The notes below the pieces were generated by a model. It worked only from the letters and a program-made list of their open reading frames with translations. It did not search any database and had not been told where the DNA came from. From NCBI RefSeq assembly GCF_000801105.2, contig NC_079515.1, forward strand, positions 27,985,407-28,049,406: a DNA stretch of 64,000 bases, written 5' to 3'. Every line of letters starts with the position of its first letter. Position 1 is the first letter of the stretch. This document shows, piece by piece, positions 1 to 12,100 of the stretch. The translations under genes were made by a program, and so were the position numbers. Source of the stretch: Raphanus sativus (Eukaryota > Streptophyta > Magnoliopsida > Brassicales > Brassicaceae).

Positions 1-501
1 GAGGATTCGAAACCCTAATTTGAGAAGATTTGGGGATTTTCTAGGAAGTTTGCGTGTAACCGTGTTATTTGAATTAGTGGGTACACCTGCCCACCGAACC
101 AAGCAGACAGCAAAAACTACGCGCTGTTTTTTTTAATTCAAACCATCAAACATCGCGCTGTTTAGAGGCAATCTCGGTTTGCTTGCTTGACCGGTTCATC
201 GATTTATTTTTAACGCAATTTGAAACAATGTTTGGTTTGGACGGTTATGATGCTCTGATATTAAAGATCAAAGACTTTGTTCAGTCTCATTAGTGTTTAA
301 GGTTATGCAAGTTCAACATTGATTAAATTCTATTTAAAGTAATCATGTCCAAAATGTCAAAAAGGCTTAGCAACTGACTATGTGCTAGAATGCACTCGGA
401 ACTGTGTCTCCTGTCCAAACAAAAGAACGGTTTACAGAAACTGTAGTGCTCAGCTTCATTGATTCCCTTCGATCAGGCTCACTGGGATTTTAAAAGGAGG
501 A
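1..501. other. Intergenic left edge, 3' flank of the O-methyltransferase gene
   Basis: No coding region is visible. An AAACCCTAA telo-box-like motif lies at about 11-19, a common promoter element of plant housekeeping genes. It may belong to a gene beyond the left edge, but nothing else in the window supports that. The part near 480-501 is the likely 3' UTR of the minus-strand methyltransferase gene. Confidence 0.4.
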
Positions 502-2125
502 TTATCTCTTGCGGCATATCGTCATGCCATCACCAATAGGTACCTGATGCGCAAATCAAAAAGGTGAAAAAACTCGAGCATGAGCTTGGAAAAGGTCGTT
601 GTGTTAGAAGCACAAAGCGATAGAGTCTCACCAAGGGAGAAAAAAAAAACTCACCATGCTAATGCTTACGCGTTCGTCTTCCATTAGCTTCTTGTTGAAA
701 TTCCTGATGCTGATGGTCTTCGCATCATTCACCTGATGAATTCATTGTTACAAAACTGTGGGTTTCTTTTCACTGGGGGAGAAGCTTTTGGAGCATGATT
801 ATGGCTTAAGAAGCATACCATAGGATCCGCAACTCGTCCATGCCAAAGAACATTATCCATCACGATGATTCCACCAACCCTGACCTGCGTCAAAAGAAGA
901 AAACTCCTAAAGCTATAACTTGATCACTATGGAAAAGAGACTAAGCATTATGATCTATGGTCTTACAAGTTGAAGAAGCAATTCGAAGTAGTCCTGGTAC
1001 ATCCTTTTATCAGCATCGATAAATGCAAAATCATAGCTGCAAACAGTAAAAGCTGAAATGAGACAACAATCATTTCAAGCAGGAACATAATATGAAAGAA
1101 GGCTACTATATCAACCTGGATCCTTCACCCTTCTCAATCAATGATTTCAATGACTCTGCTGCAAGACCATGTTTCACAATAACCTGACTAGTGTAAACAA
1201 ACTGAAGAATCACACGGTTGCTTATAACAAATCTAACATAGATATAGCAAAAAAAAATAACGCGCTACAAGGGTTCCCAAGGGAAACCATTTACAAGCAG
1301 AGTATCAGCATGTACAAGATAAAGCTCCAGACTCGAGTGACAAAACAGAGTATTACCTTGTGAGAGACTCCGGCAAGCTCGTAATACCTGTTAGCAACTT
1401 GAAGAGAGTTAGAGTCTCTTTCACAGGCAACAAGACGTCCTGATTCAGGCAGAGCCAACGCCACAGCCAATGATGAATACCCCTGTCAACAAAAAAAAAA
1501 AAAACAGAGCTTACCATCATTTCACTTCACCAGCAAAACAACGCTCAGGAAACTCATAGGAAGAAGATTAGCACCGTGTAAACTCCTACTTCGATACACC
1601 TCTCTGCTCCAAGAATCTGTACAAGCATTGCTAGTAACTGCGCTTGATCAGGAGACACCTACACGAACAACAGAAACAGTATCGTCCATACTCGATAAAC
1701 AACAAACGAAAAAAAGCTACTTCGAATTAGCATAATCCATCCATTAGCCTTACCTGCATCTGACTACCTCGCATTTTGGCAGTCTCTTCACGAAGTTGCT
1801 TGAGAATCTAACCACAGAATCAACCAAGACGCTGAATCAGAATCTTAGATGCCTAATTCGTCGCATAAGAGATGCATACCTCGGGCTCACGAACGTTGGA
1901 GAGGATATAGTCGTAGAGGCGAGGAGTGAGGCTGATGACCTGTTTGTTACCGTACTTCTCGTCGTCCGAGACGACGTAAGGAACCGCCGCAATCGAACAG
2001 TTTCCGATTAGCCGGCGATTGAGTTTCAAGTTCCTGACGACGGAGACCGTTGGCCGGTTTAGTAAAACATCGGCTGTTCTGCATAATGAGATTGAGCATC
2101 GGTTTACCGCTAAACCGGTCGCCAT
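502..2125 (-). CDS. Caffeoyl-CoA O-methyltransferase-like SAM-dependent methyltransferase
   Basis: Nine exons: 2125-1880, 1807-1754, 1658-1575, 1482-1357, 1183-1116, 1036-967, 884-819, 732-655 and 543-502, giving about 277 aa. It belongs to O-methyltransferase family 3, which transfers a methyl group from S-adenosylmethionine to a hydroxyl, typically with a divalent metal. Visible motifs are EVGVYTGYSSLAVA (SAM motif I), FAFIDADKR and VMDNVLWHGRV, the usual metal and SAM pocket segments, and the C-terminal end IGDGMTICRKR. The N-terminal ~50 residues are basic and serine-rich with few acidic residues, which suggests an organelle transit peptide. I chose the ATG at 2125 (MATGLAV), the first in frame. 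It resembles Arabidopsis At3g62000/At3g61990 from memory. The substrate cannot be read from sequence. Confidence 0.88.
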
Positions 2126-3169
2126 CTTCTGCTTCACTCAAAACGGACCGGAGAAGGAAGGCGAGGAAGAAAAAAAATCCTCGGCTACAACTTGTAGCCT
2201 ACAAGTTACAGGCTCGAACGTTATCTGCGTCTTCTCCAATTAATCGGGTCGGTCAAAAACGTCGAACTATGGGTCGGGTACCGTACTATCATCTGTATTT
2301 CGCGCGATGATTATAAGACTGTGGCGCAATTGCATTTAAACCCCTAACATTTTTGTATATATTGCGGCTGGACCGTAAGATAGTGTTTTCAATCAAATAA
2401 CCCTTATTAGCTTGGGCTTTGGGAAAGGCCCGAATATGTTGAAGGATGCAGATATAAATACATTGCTAAGGATTGGTTTAGTTTAGTTTAGTTTTGTAAG
2501 TTAGGATTATTATGCAATCCCTTTTCAAAATTACTAAGTATTTTATATAATTATATTTTATTAAAATGAAAATCCATTTATTGGATCATATATTACGTGC
2601 TCCACCCAATATTTGAATCTTAATAGTGATATTGTGATACCACAAGTATAAATTATTAGATAACAAACCTCAAATGTGATGTTTCTGTTTTACAAGAGAC
2701 AACAGTTGCGTTGCGTATTATATACAGCCCTTTACTGAGTGACAGTGTATTGGAAAGTAGGTATATTCCTTTGTCGCCATATAATAGATACAAGTGGAAC
2801 AATGGAAGAGAGATCTTCCAAATCGCGGGACAAACAAATTAGCCCATGTAACAAGTTCATACGTGAAAGCTTTTAATATTCGACCCCTCGTTTGATTTCA
2901 TATTTGTTAATGTTATACGTGACTAGATTAACATTAGAGCAGAGCAAAATAACATTTGTTAATGATTAAACAAAACGAAAAGACAAAACGCTTGTGAGCC
3001 ACATATTTGAAGTCCATGAGAATCGCATTTGAAAATGCAACATCAATCAGTCACATGTGATTTGACAGCTTACAATAATTAATATGCACACTTAAGTTGT
3101 TGACATGTTCTCTTAGATATTATCATCATCACGATATACCATTGCCAAAAAGTAATACTATTACTATTA
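2126..3169. other. Intergenic, no gene seen
   Basis: This is the 5' flank of the O-methyltransferase gene. Two overlapping frames near 2019-2310 are shadows of its first exon and upstream DNA. Beyond 2330 the sequence is AT-rich and no coding stretch is supported. Confidence 0.5.
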
Positions 3170-4209
3170 TCTCTATAATATTATTTGAGAAGTCAGTTTC
3201 CTATGTGTCGTGCTCACATTAACTCTCACGATGGTTGATTACATTGATACCCTTAATGAATTAATAATATAACATTTAAATACTATTATTATTTTTATTT
3301 AGTTTCCTTTTTAAAATTTTCCATATAACATATATATTAAAAAAGGAAAAATTTATAAATTTTAAAAATCGAAATTAAAAAACGAAAATATATATGTATA
3401 TATATATAATATGATTTCATTAAAAAGGAAATTTCACAAGATTTTAATATTCTGTTTTAAACTATTTTTAAATAATACTTGCTTTTATGTTTTTATGTTT
3501 ATGGAGTTTAATATAAACATAATCAAAATACCAAATTAAATATGAATTCTCATTTTTAGATTATATAAAATATTTTTAGTTTACCTTTCAATAAATCTAA
3601 GACATACATTATTTAGATTTATAAAATATTTTAATTATTGTAAATATTGATATGTGTTCATGAGCTTTCAAAATATATCAGTTACTTATATATGCAACTC
3701 AATATATAAAATATTTTAATTATTGTATATTATATATTAATTATCAATTGGATTTTTGTTAAATGAAGTCTGGATACTTAATTTTATTAGTTCGACCCCG
3801 TAAACCATAAAAAATAATTATATGTAACTCAATATACTCAAAATATGAGTGATTCGACTAATCAACCTTATATCTAAAATAATAGATTATATTAAAATTA
3901 ATGAAGACAACAACAAACTTAAATGCAAATAAGAAAATTAATCAAAATTGTAATATATTTAGAATAAAATATATTATAGTTGAATTCAGAGAAGTAAATG
4001 TAATCCAATATACTTAAATGATAATTTAAATCGACTGTAAAACAAATCGACTAGAGATAACATATCTAAAATCATATGTATAATTAAAGTATTGTAATAT
4101 TATTAATATAATTATGCATAAAATTATAAATTAATTTAAAATTAAAGTATATAGCAATCAATTATTATAAATATTTATATCCGTGCATGAGCACGGGAAA
4201 ATCAGCTAG
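3170..4209 (+). mobile_element. Non-autonomous Helitron-like element
   Basis: The 3' end has the Helitron signature: a perfect 6-bp stem CCGTGC/GCACGG (4181-4196, loop ATGA), 9 nt, then CTAG at 4206-4209 followed by host T. A candidate 5' end starts TCTCTATAATATTATTTG at 3170 and is preceded by A, giving the expected insertion between A and T. The interior is AT-rich without coding capacity, so the element would be non-autonomous (about 1.04 kb). The 3' end is firm; the 5' end is inferred from similarity to Brassicaceae Helitron starts. Confidence 0.6.
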
Positions 4210-4546
4210 TTATAATATTATTATTCAGTCAGTTTGGGTAGAATAATACAGATGTGATATTGTGATTCCTCTTATTCATTTTTCATCTCTGTTTTCCCTT
4301 TTATAATACAGATGCCGTTTGTAAAATCTATTTTTTTATTTAAATAGCCCACGACTATAATCATACAGTTTAAAAAAAAAAAAAATGCTTTCTATTAGGG
4401 AATTCCCTAATACTTTCAAAGCAAACAAAGCAAAACACGAAGCTTGCGTCTTAAAGGTTAAAGGGAAAGATGAAAAAAAAAATTTGCCCAAACAAAAAAA
4501 AAGAAAAGAAAAGGTTTAATGGTATCTATGGTTAACAGTAACGCTT

Positions 4547-4667
4547 ATCGACTTAGCCAAGCCGGCCATGTCCACCACGTCTACAACGCCCATGCTTCCT
4601 CTGCCCCTGGCTGATTGTAAAGTAGGCGCCTTTGTAACACTAATCGACTTAGCCAAGCCGGCCATGT
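4547..4667. repeat. 25-bp direct repeat flanking a GC-rich insert
   Basis: The motif ATCGACTTAGCCAAGCCGGC and the next five bases occur at 4547-4571 and again exactly at 4643-4667. Between them lies about 70 bp that is much more GC-rich than the surrounding DNA. It may be a fragment of a coding gene captured by a transposon. I cannot name the source. Confidence 0.6.
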
Positions 4668-4697
4668 AAAATCTATACATCTTTGTAATAATATCTA

Positions 4698-4722
4698 CTA
4701 GAAGACCCGCACCTTACGCGAA
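4698..4722 (-). mobile_element. Possible Helitron 3' terminus, minus orientation
   Basis: Read on the minus strand, a GC-rich imperfect hairpin (CGCGTAAGGTGCGGG) is followed by TCTT and CTAG, then T. This resembles the end of the 3170-4209 element, but the stem is only 3 bp and the opposite end was not found. Confidence 0.3.
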
Positions 4723-6474
4723 ATAAATATTATATAAAATTTACTTTTATGTATTATATGCTTTTATATACTATGTAATAATAGATATATATTGAATAAC
4801 TAAAAGTAGTAACTTCTACGTATATAACTAAACCGGTGCAAACATATAAATAAACTTTATTAATTCAAACAAACAATTTTTTTTATTTTTGATCATTTGT
4901 ATTTTTATAAAAAAAATTAAAAACCACTGACAACAAAAAATATCTTTTGGGTGTTAACAACTTTAGTAATTTATATTTTTTAAACATTCAATGCAAAGTT
5001 TAAAATATAGATATTAAGTTGTCAATATTTGTTAAAAATTTTCTCAAAAAGAAATCAAAGCAAACTTTGATTTAAAATATTAATGTATTTTATATGGTAT
5101 ATAATTTATTTTAACAATATTAATATATATATATATATTTATTTATTAAATAAGAATTCCTACTTATATAATTTTGTAATCATTTGTATCTTGTTATAGC
5201 ATAAATGTTACACAATGGATCATAAAAATTCCAAAGTGAGATTTATAACAAATTTATTTATTTATAGTCGTTTTTAAAAATTGAAAATATAACATATCCA
5301 GAAAAATTAAATTTTTATTATATAATTTATGTGGTTATTTTAATTTAGTTTAATAAGTTATAATTATATGAAATGTAGAAAAAGTATCAATTTTCATCAA
5401 ATATTTATTATTCAAAATCATTAATTGTTCTATATACTTGAGTCACATTAAGTAATTCCGTGATTTTTATATAAGAAAATAATGAATAACATTAATAATT
5501 AATTTATGAGTAATTTAGTAAAACTTTATTATATAATGAGATGAACCAACATATTTTCTAAGGATTCTAAGAATGATTATGGTGATGACATGTGACTACG
5601 AAAAATATTGTAATGCTTCTCTTTTAATATATATGAAATATTATTATTAACATAAATAACCTGTCGTGAAAAATTATAAGCGACAATGGTGATAAACGTT
5701 ATATAAAGATTTACAGACCTAATAACTATGAATCAATCTGTATAATTGTGTGTTTTGCCAACTGTATTACGTTTTTAACTTGTTTAATAAACAAAAAGAC
5801 TAGTGAGAAAAGAAAAGTATTTTCAAAGACCATGTTAATTGCGTGTGTCTTTGTTTATTATTCTTTTGCGTTTTTACCGATATAGTGTTTGTATATTGGT
5901 AAAAAGACAATTTAACATGTGATGTTTTAAAAAAAAAGCGAAGAATCAACTGACGAATCCGATCATGTTTAACTCACGATGCGTTGGAAGAGTCATTTAA
6001 CGATAGTTTTGATACGATGACAACAACTCAAAGAATATATTAACTAGGTGTGACCTGCCACTTTATATAGTCAATGTTTATATGTATAGACTTGTAGCTG
6101 TCAATTATGCTTTGATCATATTAGTTGCGAAAGATAGGGGTATGTATACGTATACAAGGATTAGAATATGATTGTACATTGTGCATTTCGCGTACTAGTG
6201 TCTCTGTGTCTGTATGCAATACATAATATGGTTATCTGTTTATCTAGATATATCTTCTAGGTAAAAAGATGGAATATACACCGTCACTTTCATAATGGAA
6301 TTTTAAATACTTATAAAGTTTGGCATACGATTATCCCAATGTAATATATATGTATACAGTTTCAGCGAGAAACAAGAGCGGCAGAGCGCCAGTGTTTTTC
6401 TTTTGGTTCACAGATTTTTGTGTCACGTTCGAAGCATACGACCAAATGACGGAGCACGTGTTCATATGCATAAC
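4723..6474. other. AT-rich intergenic DNA, no gene seen
   Basis: Long AT-rich stretch with short (AT)n runs, for example near 5123-5140. No open frame here looks like a protein, and no promoter or RNA gene could be supported. Confidence 0.5.
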
Positions 6475-7206
6475 ATCTAAACATAGAGCTGAACATTTTA
6501 TCTGTTAAATTTGATTCGATTCGTCATTCGTTACTATTTGATCCGAAAATTCCGGATATCCGTAAACTTTCGAAACAAAACAAATACTAAAATTCAATAT
6601 CCGTTAAACTCGAAGCAAATCACAAATATTAAAATTTTGGAAAGCGAATATCCGATCTGATCTGTCAATATATAAATACATGTAAATCTTGATTATATTT
6701 AAAGTTTTAAATGTATAAAATTATACTAATTATTATTCTAACATATGATTTGACAGATTATATTCACATTATTACTTATATAAAAGTATTACATAAAAGG
6801 AAGAGAAATCATTTATGACAATTATAATTTTTTTCTTAAATTTTGTGTTATTATAATTTTTAATTAAGTTAAGAATTTACAAAATATGTAGATTCACTAC
6901 TTCTTTTAATTTTTTATCTTTTATATCATGCAAAAAATATTTTACAAAAAAAATTGTGTCAAATTTTTAAGATTATTTGTATTAATCAAAACAAAATGAG
7001 ATATCCGTAAGTATTCGCAAATATCCGCAAGTATTCGCAAATATACGCAAATATGTATTTATTTTCTGGATATCCGGTTTTCGAATATCCATATTTTTTC
7101 GAAGCAAAGCAAATCGGAAAAATAGATATCCGTAAATTCGAAATAAATCACAAATATCTTCAAAAATCCAGATATCCGATCCATACCGAGGCCTATCTAA
7201 ACATAG
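6475..7206. mobile_element. Unclassified repeat element with possible 12-bp target duplication
   Basis: ATCTAAACATAG occurs at 6475-6486 and 7195-7206. Between the copies the DNA is rich in GATATCCG and CGAATATCC motifs, in both orientations and in a short tandem cluster at about 7001-7060 (ATCCGCAAGTATTCGCAA-like units). This suggests a small transposon with inverted-repeat character. No transposase is visible. The class is undetermined. Confidence 0.4.
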
Positions 7207-8508
7207 CTTGTAGAAATAGAAGATATTTTATCTTATTTCTTTCATTTCTTGATATATATGTCTAATTATTAAAATGCTGATATTTTGCTTGCCACAGGCT
7301 GTGAGCATGGATACGTATGTTTTTGTCGTGCTCGATTTTTCTTTTGTATGTAGGTAAAATCACCAAATATATGGTGGGTGATATTCCTCTGTCGCATCCG
7401 AAAAGATGATTCCACTGTCATCAATATCCTATTATCGTTTTTCTACAGATTAATATGTAACCTTTGTACACATTTTTTGTGAAAATTTTAAAACTACAGA
7501 TCATATTGCAACACAGTCTGTTTCTCGTTAGTTTACTACCAGAAAAAAAGAACAAGATTAGACAGCAATTTATAAAAAAGTATAAAAGAAAAAGACACGC
7601 CTTACACGTTCATGGGTGACGGCAAGACCCACAACCCATCTAATGACCAATAGAGATTTTATTACCTCTATAATTCCTCTTCTTATTCGGTGGGCCGAGG
7701 CTGCTTTTAAAAAGTCACTTTATTACCAACACAACTAAGCATATCTAAGTATTACCTATCTAAAATATAAATAAACAAAATTCATATATCTTTATCGTTA
7801 GCTTCAGGCTTTTAAACGTGTTGAATCCTCATCTAAATAATAAAATAACAGTACAAAATTCAACTTAAAAAATAATTTATGTTACACAATTCCTGGTTTC
7901 TCTTAAAAGAAAGAACTAGAAAACCATAACTGAATCTAAGCTAAAAAAAAGACTAAAACAGTTAATCAAATGTAAAATAAAAAAGTTTGGTTTTATTTTG
8001 ACTCTACTCGCTTTACCCAAAAAAAAAACGAACCTTCTGGATGGTTTTCTCGTTATGACTTTCTAAAGAATAAAAAGTTCTATAATTAATTAACTGTGAT
8101 TACTATTTCCATAAATTAATACTCCTACCAATCTATGTATTATACTCCCTTGACACATCCCTTGAGTATATAAGTTCTCGTTGGACACATCCCTTGAAGT
8201 TAATCTAGCTGAACAATTTAGCGTGTGAGCAGCACCTCTCTCTCTCTCTCTCTTTCATTTTATTCGATTCGTTCTATCTCTCGCGACCTTATCCGTTTGT
8301 TCTTCTTTAACCCAATCTCTTTAAGATTTTTCCTTTTCATCGCGCGAGAAAACTTAAAACTTTTTTCTCATTCGCTGTCTCCGAGAATATTCCTGCGATC
8401 CTATTCGCATTCGCGTTGGTATCTTTTTTTTTGGTTTGTCGTTTTAAAGGAGTGGAAAAAAGAGGAAGAAGGTGAGAGAAGTGTGTGTGTGTTGGTTGGA
8501 TGAGAGAG
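7207..8508. promoter_or_regulatory. 5' flank and leader of the paladin-like gene
   Basis: AT-rich DNA without a gene. A CT dinucleotide run lies at about 8236-8253, a position typical of plant 5' UTRs and core promoters. The 5' UTR of the paladin-like gene probably lies within 8240-8508. Apparent frames here have low-complexity Ser/Phe-rich composition and are not genes. Confidence 0.45.
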
Positions 8509-9083
8509 ATGGCGTCTATACCGAAAGAGCCGGAGCAGGTGATGAAGCTGAGAGACGGATCTGTACTGGGGAAGAAGACGATTCTCAAGAGCGATCATTT
8601 CCCAGGCTGTCAGAATAAGCGTATGTCTCCTCAGATCGATGGCGCTCCCAATTACCGTCAGGTCTCGATTCTCCTTTTTTGTTTGTTATTTTATTATCTA
8701 CGAGCTGCCAAATCGAAATCGGATGCGTTTGGGATCAGAAAACGAACCAAATCTCTAGGGCGTCGAAATCCATATAGCTTTTGATGGTCAACACTCGCTA
8801 TAGCTTTTGATCTTGTTGTATTGTGTGTGTGTATGTGTTCGTGAGTAATGTGTGATCTCATTTCTAGAGATGTATATCAACGAGAGAGCTGTTCCTTTGT
8901 TTGTAAGTTCCAAAAATGAGATAAAAAGGCTGATTTGGTTTGGTGGTGACAGGCTGATTCACTACGAGTTCACGGGGTTGCAATCCCGACGGCTGTTGGG
9001 ATACGGAATGTTCTTAGGCACATTGGAGCTCACAAGGACAGCAAACAAGTTCAAGTTCTTTGGATTAGCCTTAGGGAGGAACC

Positions 9084-9140
<57 letters not shown>

Positions 9141-12100
9141 ATCTTACTTTTCTCACTCATCGTTGTTTTTTATACTCTCGTCTTATTAACTCGCACATGT
9201 TTTCCAGGTAGTGTACATTAATGGGCGACCTTTTGTTCTGCGTGATGTTGAGAAACCTTTCACCAACCTTGAGTACACGGTACAAAGCCTTGCCCTCTTT
9301 GTATTTTTTTGAGTTGATCTTTAGTTTACATCATGTCAATCCATTCGGAGACACCTTTTCTGTTCGTCAATTAGCGTTTATTCATTAGTTTGTTTGGTTA
9401 AAGCACGTCATCTCCACTCGAATATCTTATTCGGCGTATTCCTTTCATTTCTGATTGTATGTTTATCTTTTTGATCAGGGAATCAACAGGGTAAGGGTAG
9501 AGCAAATGGAAGCACGGTTGAAAGAAGATATTCTCATGGAGGCTTCTAGGTATATATATTTCACTGTATCCACGTGGTGTTACAGATGATGTAACTTTGT
9601 TTGTATCATTGTTTTCACTTTGGGGTGTGTTTTGACCATTTGCATCACAGATATGGGAATAAGATACTTGTCACTGATGAACTGCCAGATGGTCAGATGG
9701 TGGACCAATGGGAGCCTGTCTCAACTGATTCCTTAAAGACGCTTCTTGAGGTAAGCTTTGGAATGAATAATCAATATGTTTGACACAGATCATGCACCCT
9801 TTAATGTGATTTCCATGTCATTTTTTTTTTGCTTATACGCTTCTCTGGACTCAGGTATACGAAGAACTGCAAGCTGAAGGGTACCTTGTTGATTATGAGC
9901 GTGTTCCTGTAACGGATGAAAAGTCACCTAAAGAAACAGATTTTGATGTGTTGGTAAGTTTTATGCTTAATAAATTAGTGAGAACATTTTTGTGGGTAAA
10001 CTTTGGTAAAACACCAGGCTAGAGGAGTTTAATTTTATACCATTACTTCGACAACCTTCAGTGATCTCTCTCTTTCCATTTGGTATTTGCTGGATACATA
10101 ACATAATACGTCACTGTCAACTAATATACTAACTTACATGTGTTTGCAGATTAAGAAGATATCTCAAGCTGACATTAATACGGAGATAATTTTTAATTGT
10201 CAAATGGGACGTGGACGTACAACGACTGGAATGGTGATTGCAACTCTCGTCTATTTCAAGCGTACTGGAGCATCAGGTATTTCATCCTCATGTGAATATA
10301 ATCTAACGAATGCTCTTTCTACAAATTATATTCTTATAGAACCTAATTTGGAGAACATTATTTTGAACTGTCTACTTTTGTACCCTTTCTAAAGTCGTAG
10401 TGCTTCATAGTTTAGAAAGAAATGAAACGGTATGGACTAGCCAATAATCACATCTCAACTCTCTTAATGCATGTATGTAAGTCCATTAGCCACGTTTTCT
10501 GGAACAAAATATAAACTAGACCCAAAGAGTCATGGCAGATTGTTTTTTAAGTCAGTATATTATGGTAGAAGTTTGTACTAACCTGCCTTTTTTCTTTGCT
10601 ATATCTTTGTTGAACAAAGATCATGGATTCCCAAGAAACAACTCTTTTGGGAGAATCTTTAAAGCTGGTGAAAATATAACTATAAACCTGCCAAATTCTG
10701 AGGAGGCAATCCGTAGAGGGGAATATGCAGTTGTTAGGAGTTTGATACGAGTCTTAGAGGTATTTGGTCCCTTTCTGTTTGTCGTTATTTGATCATTTTG
10801 CTGGCCCGGCTGGTTCTAAGTTCTAAACATTAACTGGTTTCATGTTTCCAGGGTGGTGTAGAAGGCAAAAGGCAAGTTGATAAAGTCATCGACAAATGTG
10901 CATCCATGCAGGTATCTTTTTGTTAATTTTAATACTGAAGTATACGATCTGATATATAGACTTTGTAGTGTTTGTCTTATGGGTTTTGAATTGGAGTAAA
11001 AGGTTTAAATATTATCGTTAATTTTACTTACAGAACTTAAGAGAGGCAATTGCAACCTATCGGAGTAGCATTTTGCGTCAACCTGATGAAAAGAAGAGAG
11101 AGGCAGCACTCTCATTCTTTGTTGAGTACTTGGAAAGATACTACTTCCTTATATGCTTTGCTGTATACCTTCATTCAGAGGGTGGTTACCTCCAATCTGG
11201 TTCGCTTGGTCATGTCAGTTTTTCTGATTGGATGCGAGCTAGGCCAGAGCTCTATAGCATTCTTCGCAGGTAAAATTAATCTGGTACTCTTGTTTCAGAC
11301 TGCATATGATATTCAGGTGTCTCATGTAAGTTCATATTCCTCTTATAGGTTGCTCAGGAGAGATCCTATGGGTGCCCTTGGATATGCGGCTATGAAGCCT
11401 TCTTTGACGAAAATTGCAGAATCTACTGACGGGCGGCCTCATGAGATGAGTGTCGTTGCTGCACTTAGAAGTGGGGAAGTACTGGGAAGTCAGACTGTTC
11501 TGAAGAGTGATCATAGTCCAGGTTGTCAAATTTTAAGTCTACCAGAGAGGGTGGAAGGAGCACCGAATTTTAGAGAGGTTCCAGGATTTCCTGTGTATGG
11601 TGTAGCGAACCCGACTATAGATGGTATTCGATCTGTCATTGAAAGGGTTGGGAGTTCAAGAGGTGGCCGGCCTGTTTTTTGGCATAACATGAGAGAAGAA
11701 CCTGTTATATACATCAATGGGAAACCGTTCGTGCTACGTGAAGTTGAAAGACCATATAAGAACATGCTAGAATATACGGTAAATAATCTGTGTGTTTTCA
11801 GTTTATTAGCAGATACTATTTATTTGCAATATCTTTGGTGGCTATCATTAATTTCTCTTCGGCTTTTTTGAATTGGTCTTTGTTTAGGGGATCGATCGTG
11901 ATAGAGTCGAAGGAATGGAGGCTCGTTTGAAAGAGGATATTCTGAGAGAAGCTAGGCGATATGATGGTGCAATAATGGTCATTCACGAAACCAAGGATGG
12001 ACAGATTTTTGACTTATGGGAACATGTGGATGCTGATTCTGTTCAAACACCCCTCGAGGTGTACAAAAGTTTAGAGGCTGATGGCTTTCCGATTAAGTAT

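Noticed and set aside
6320..6508. Small 62-aa gene
   Set aside because: No homology, no context, and its end overlaps the possible target duplication of a repeat element.
8852..9211. A 119-aa frame with a long Ile-Tyr repeat
   Set aside because: It is the TA microsatellite and intron sequence of the paladin-like gene read through; splice sites remove it.
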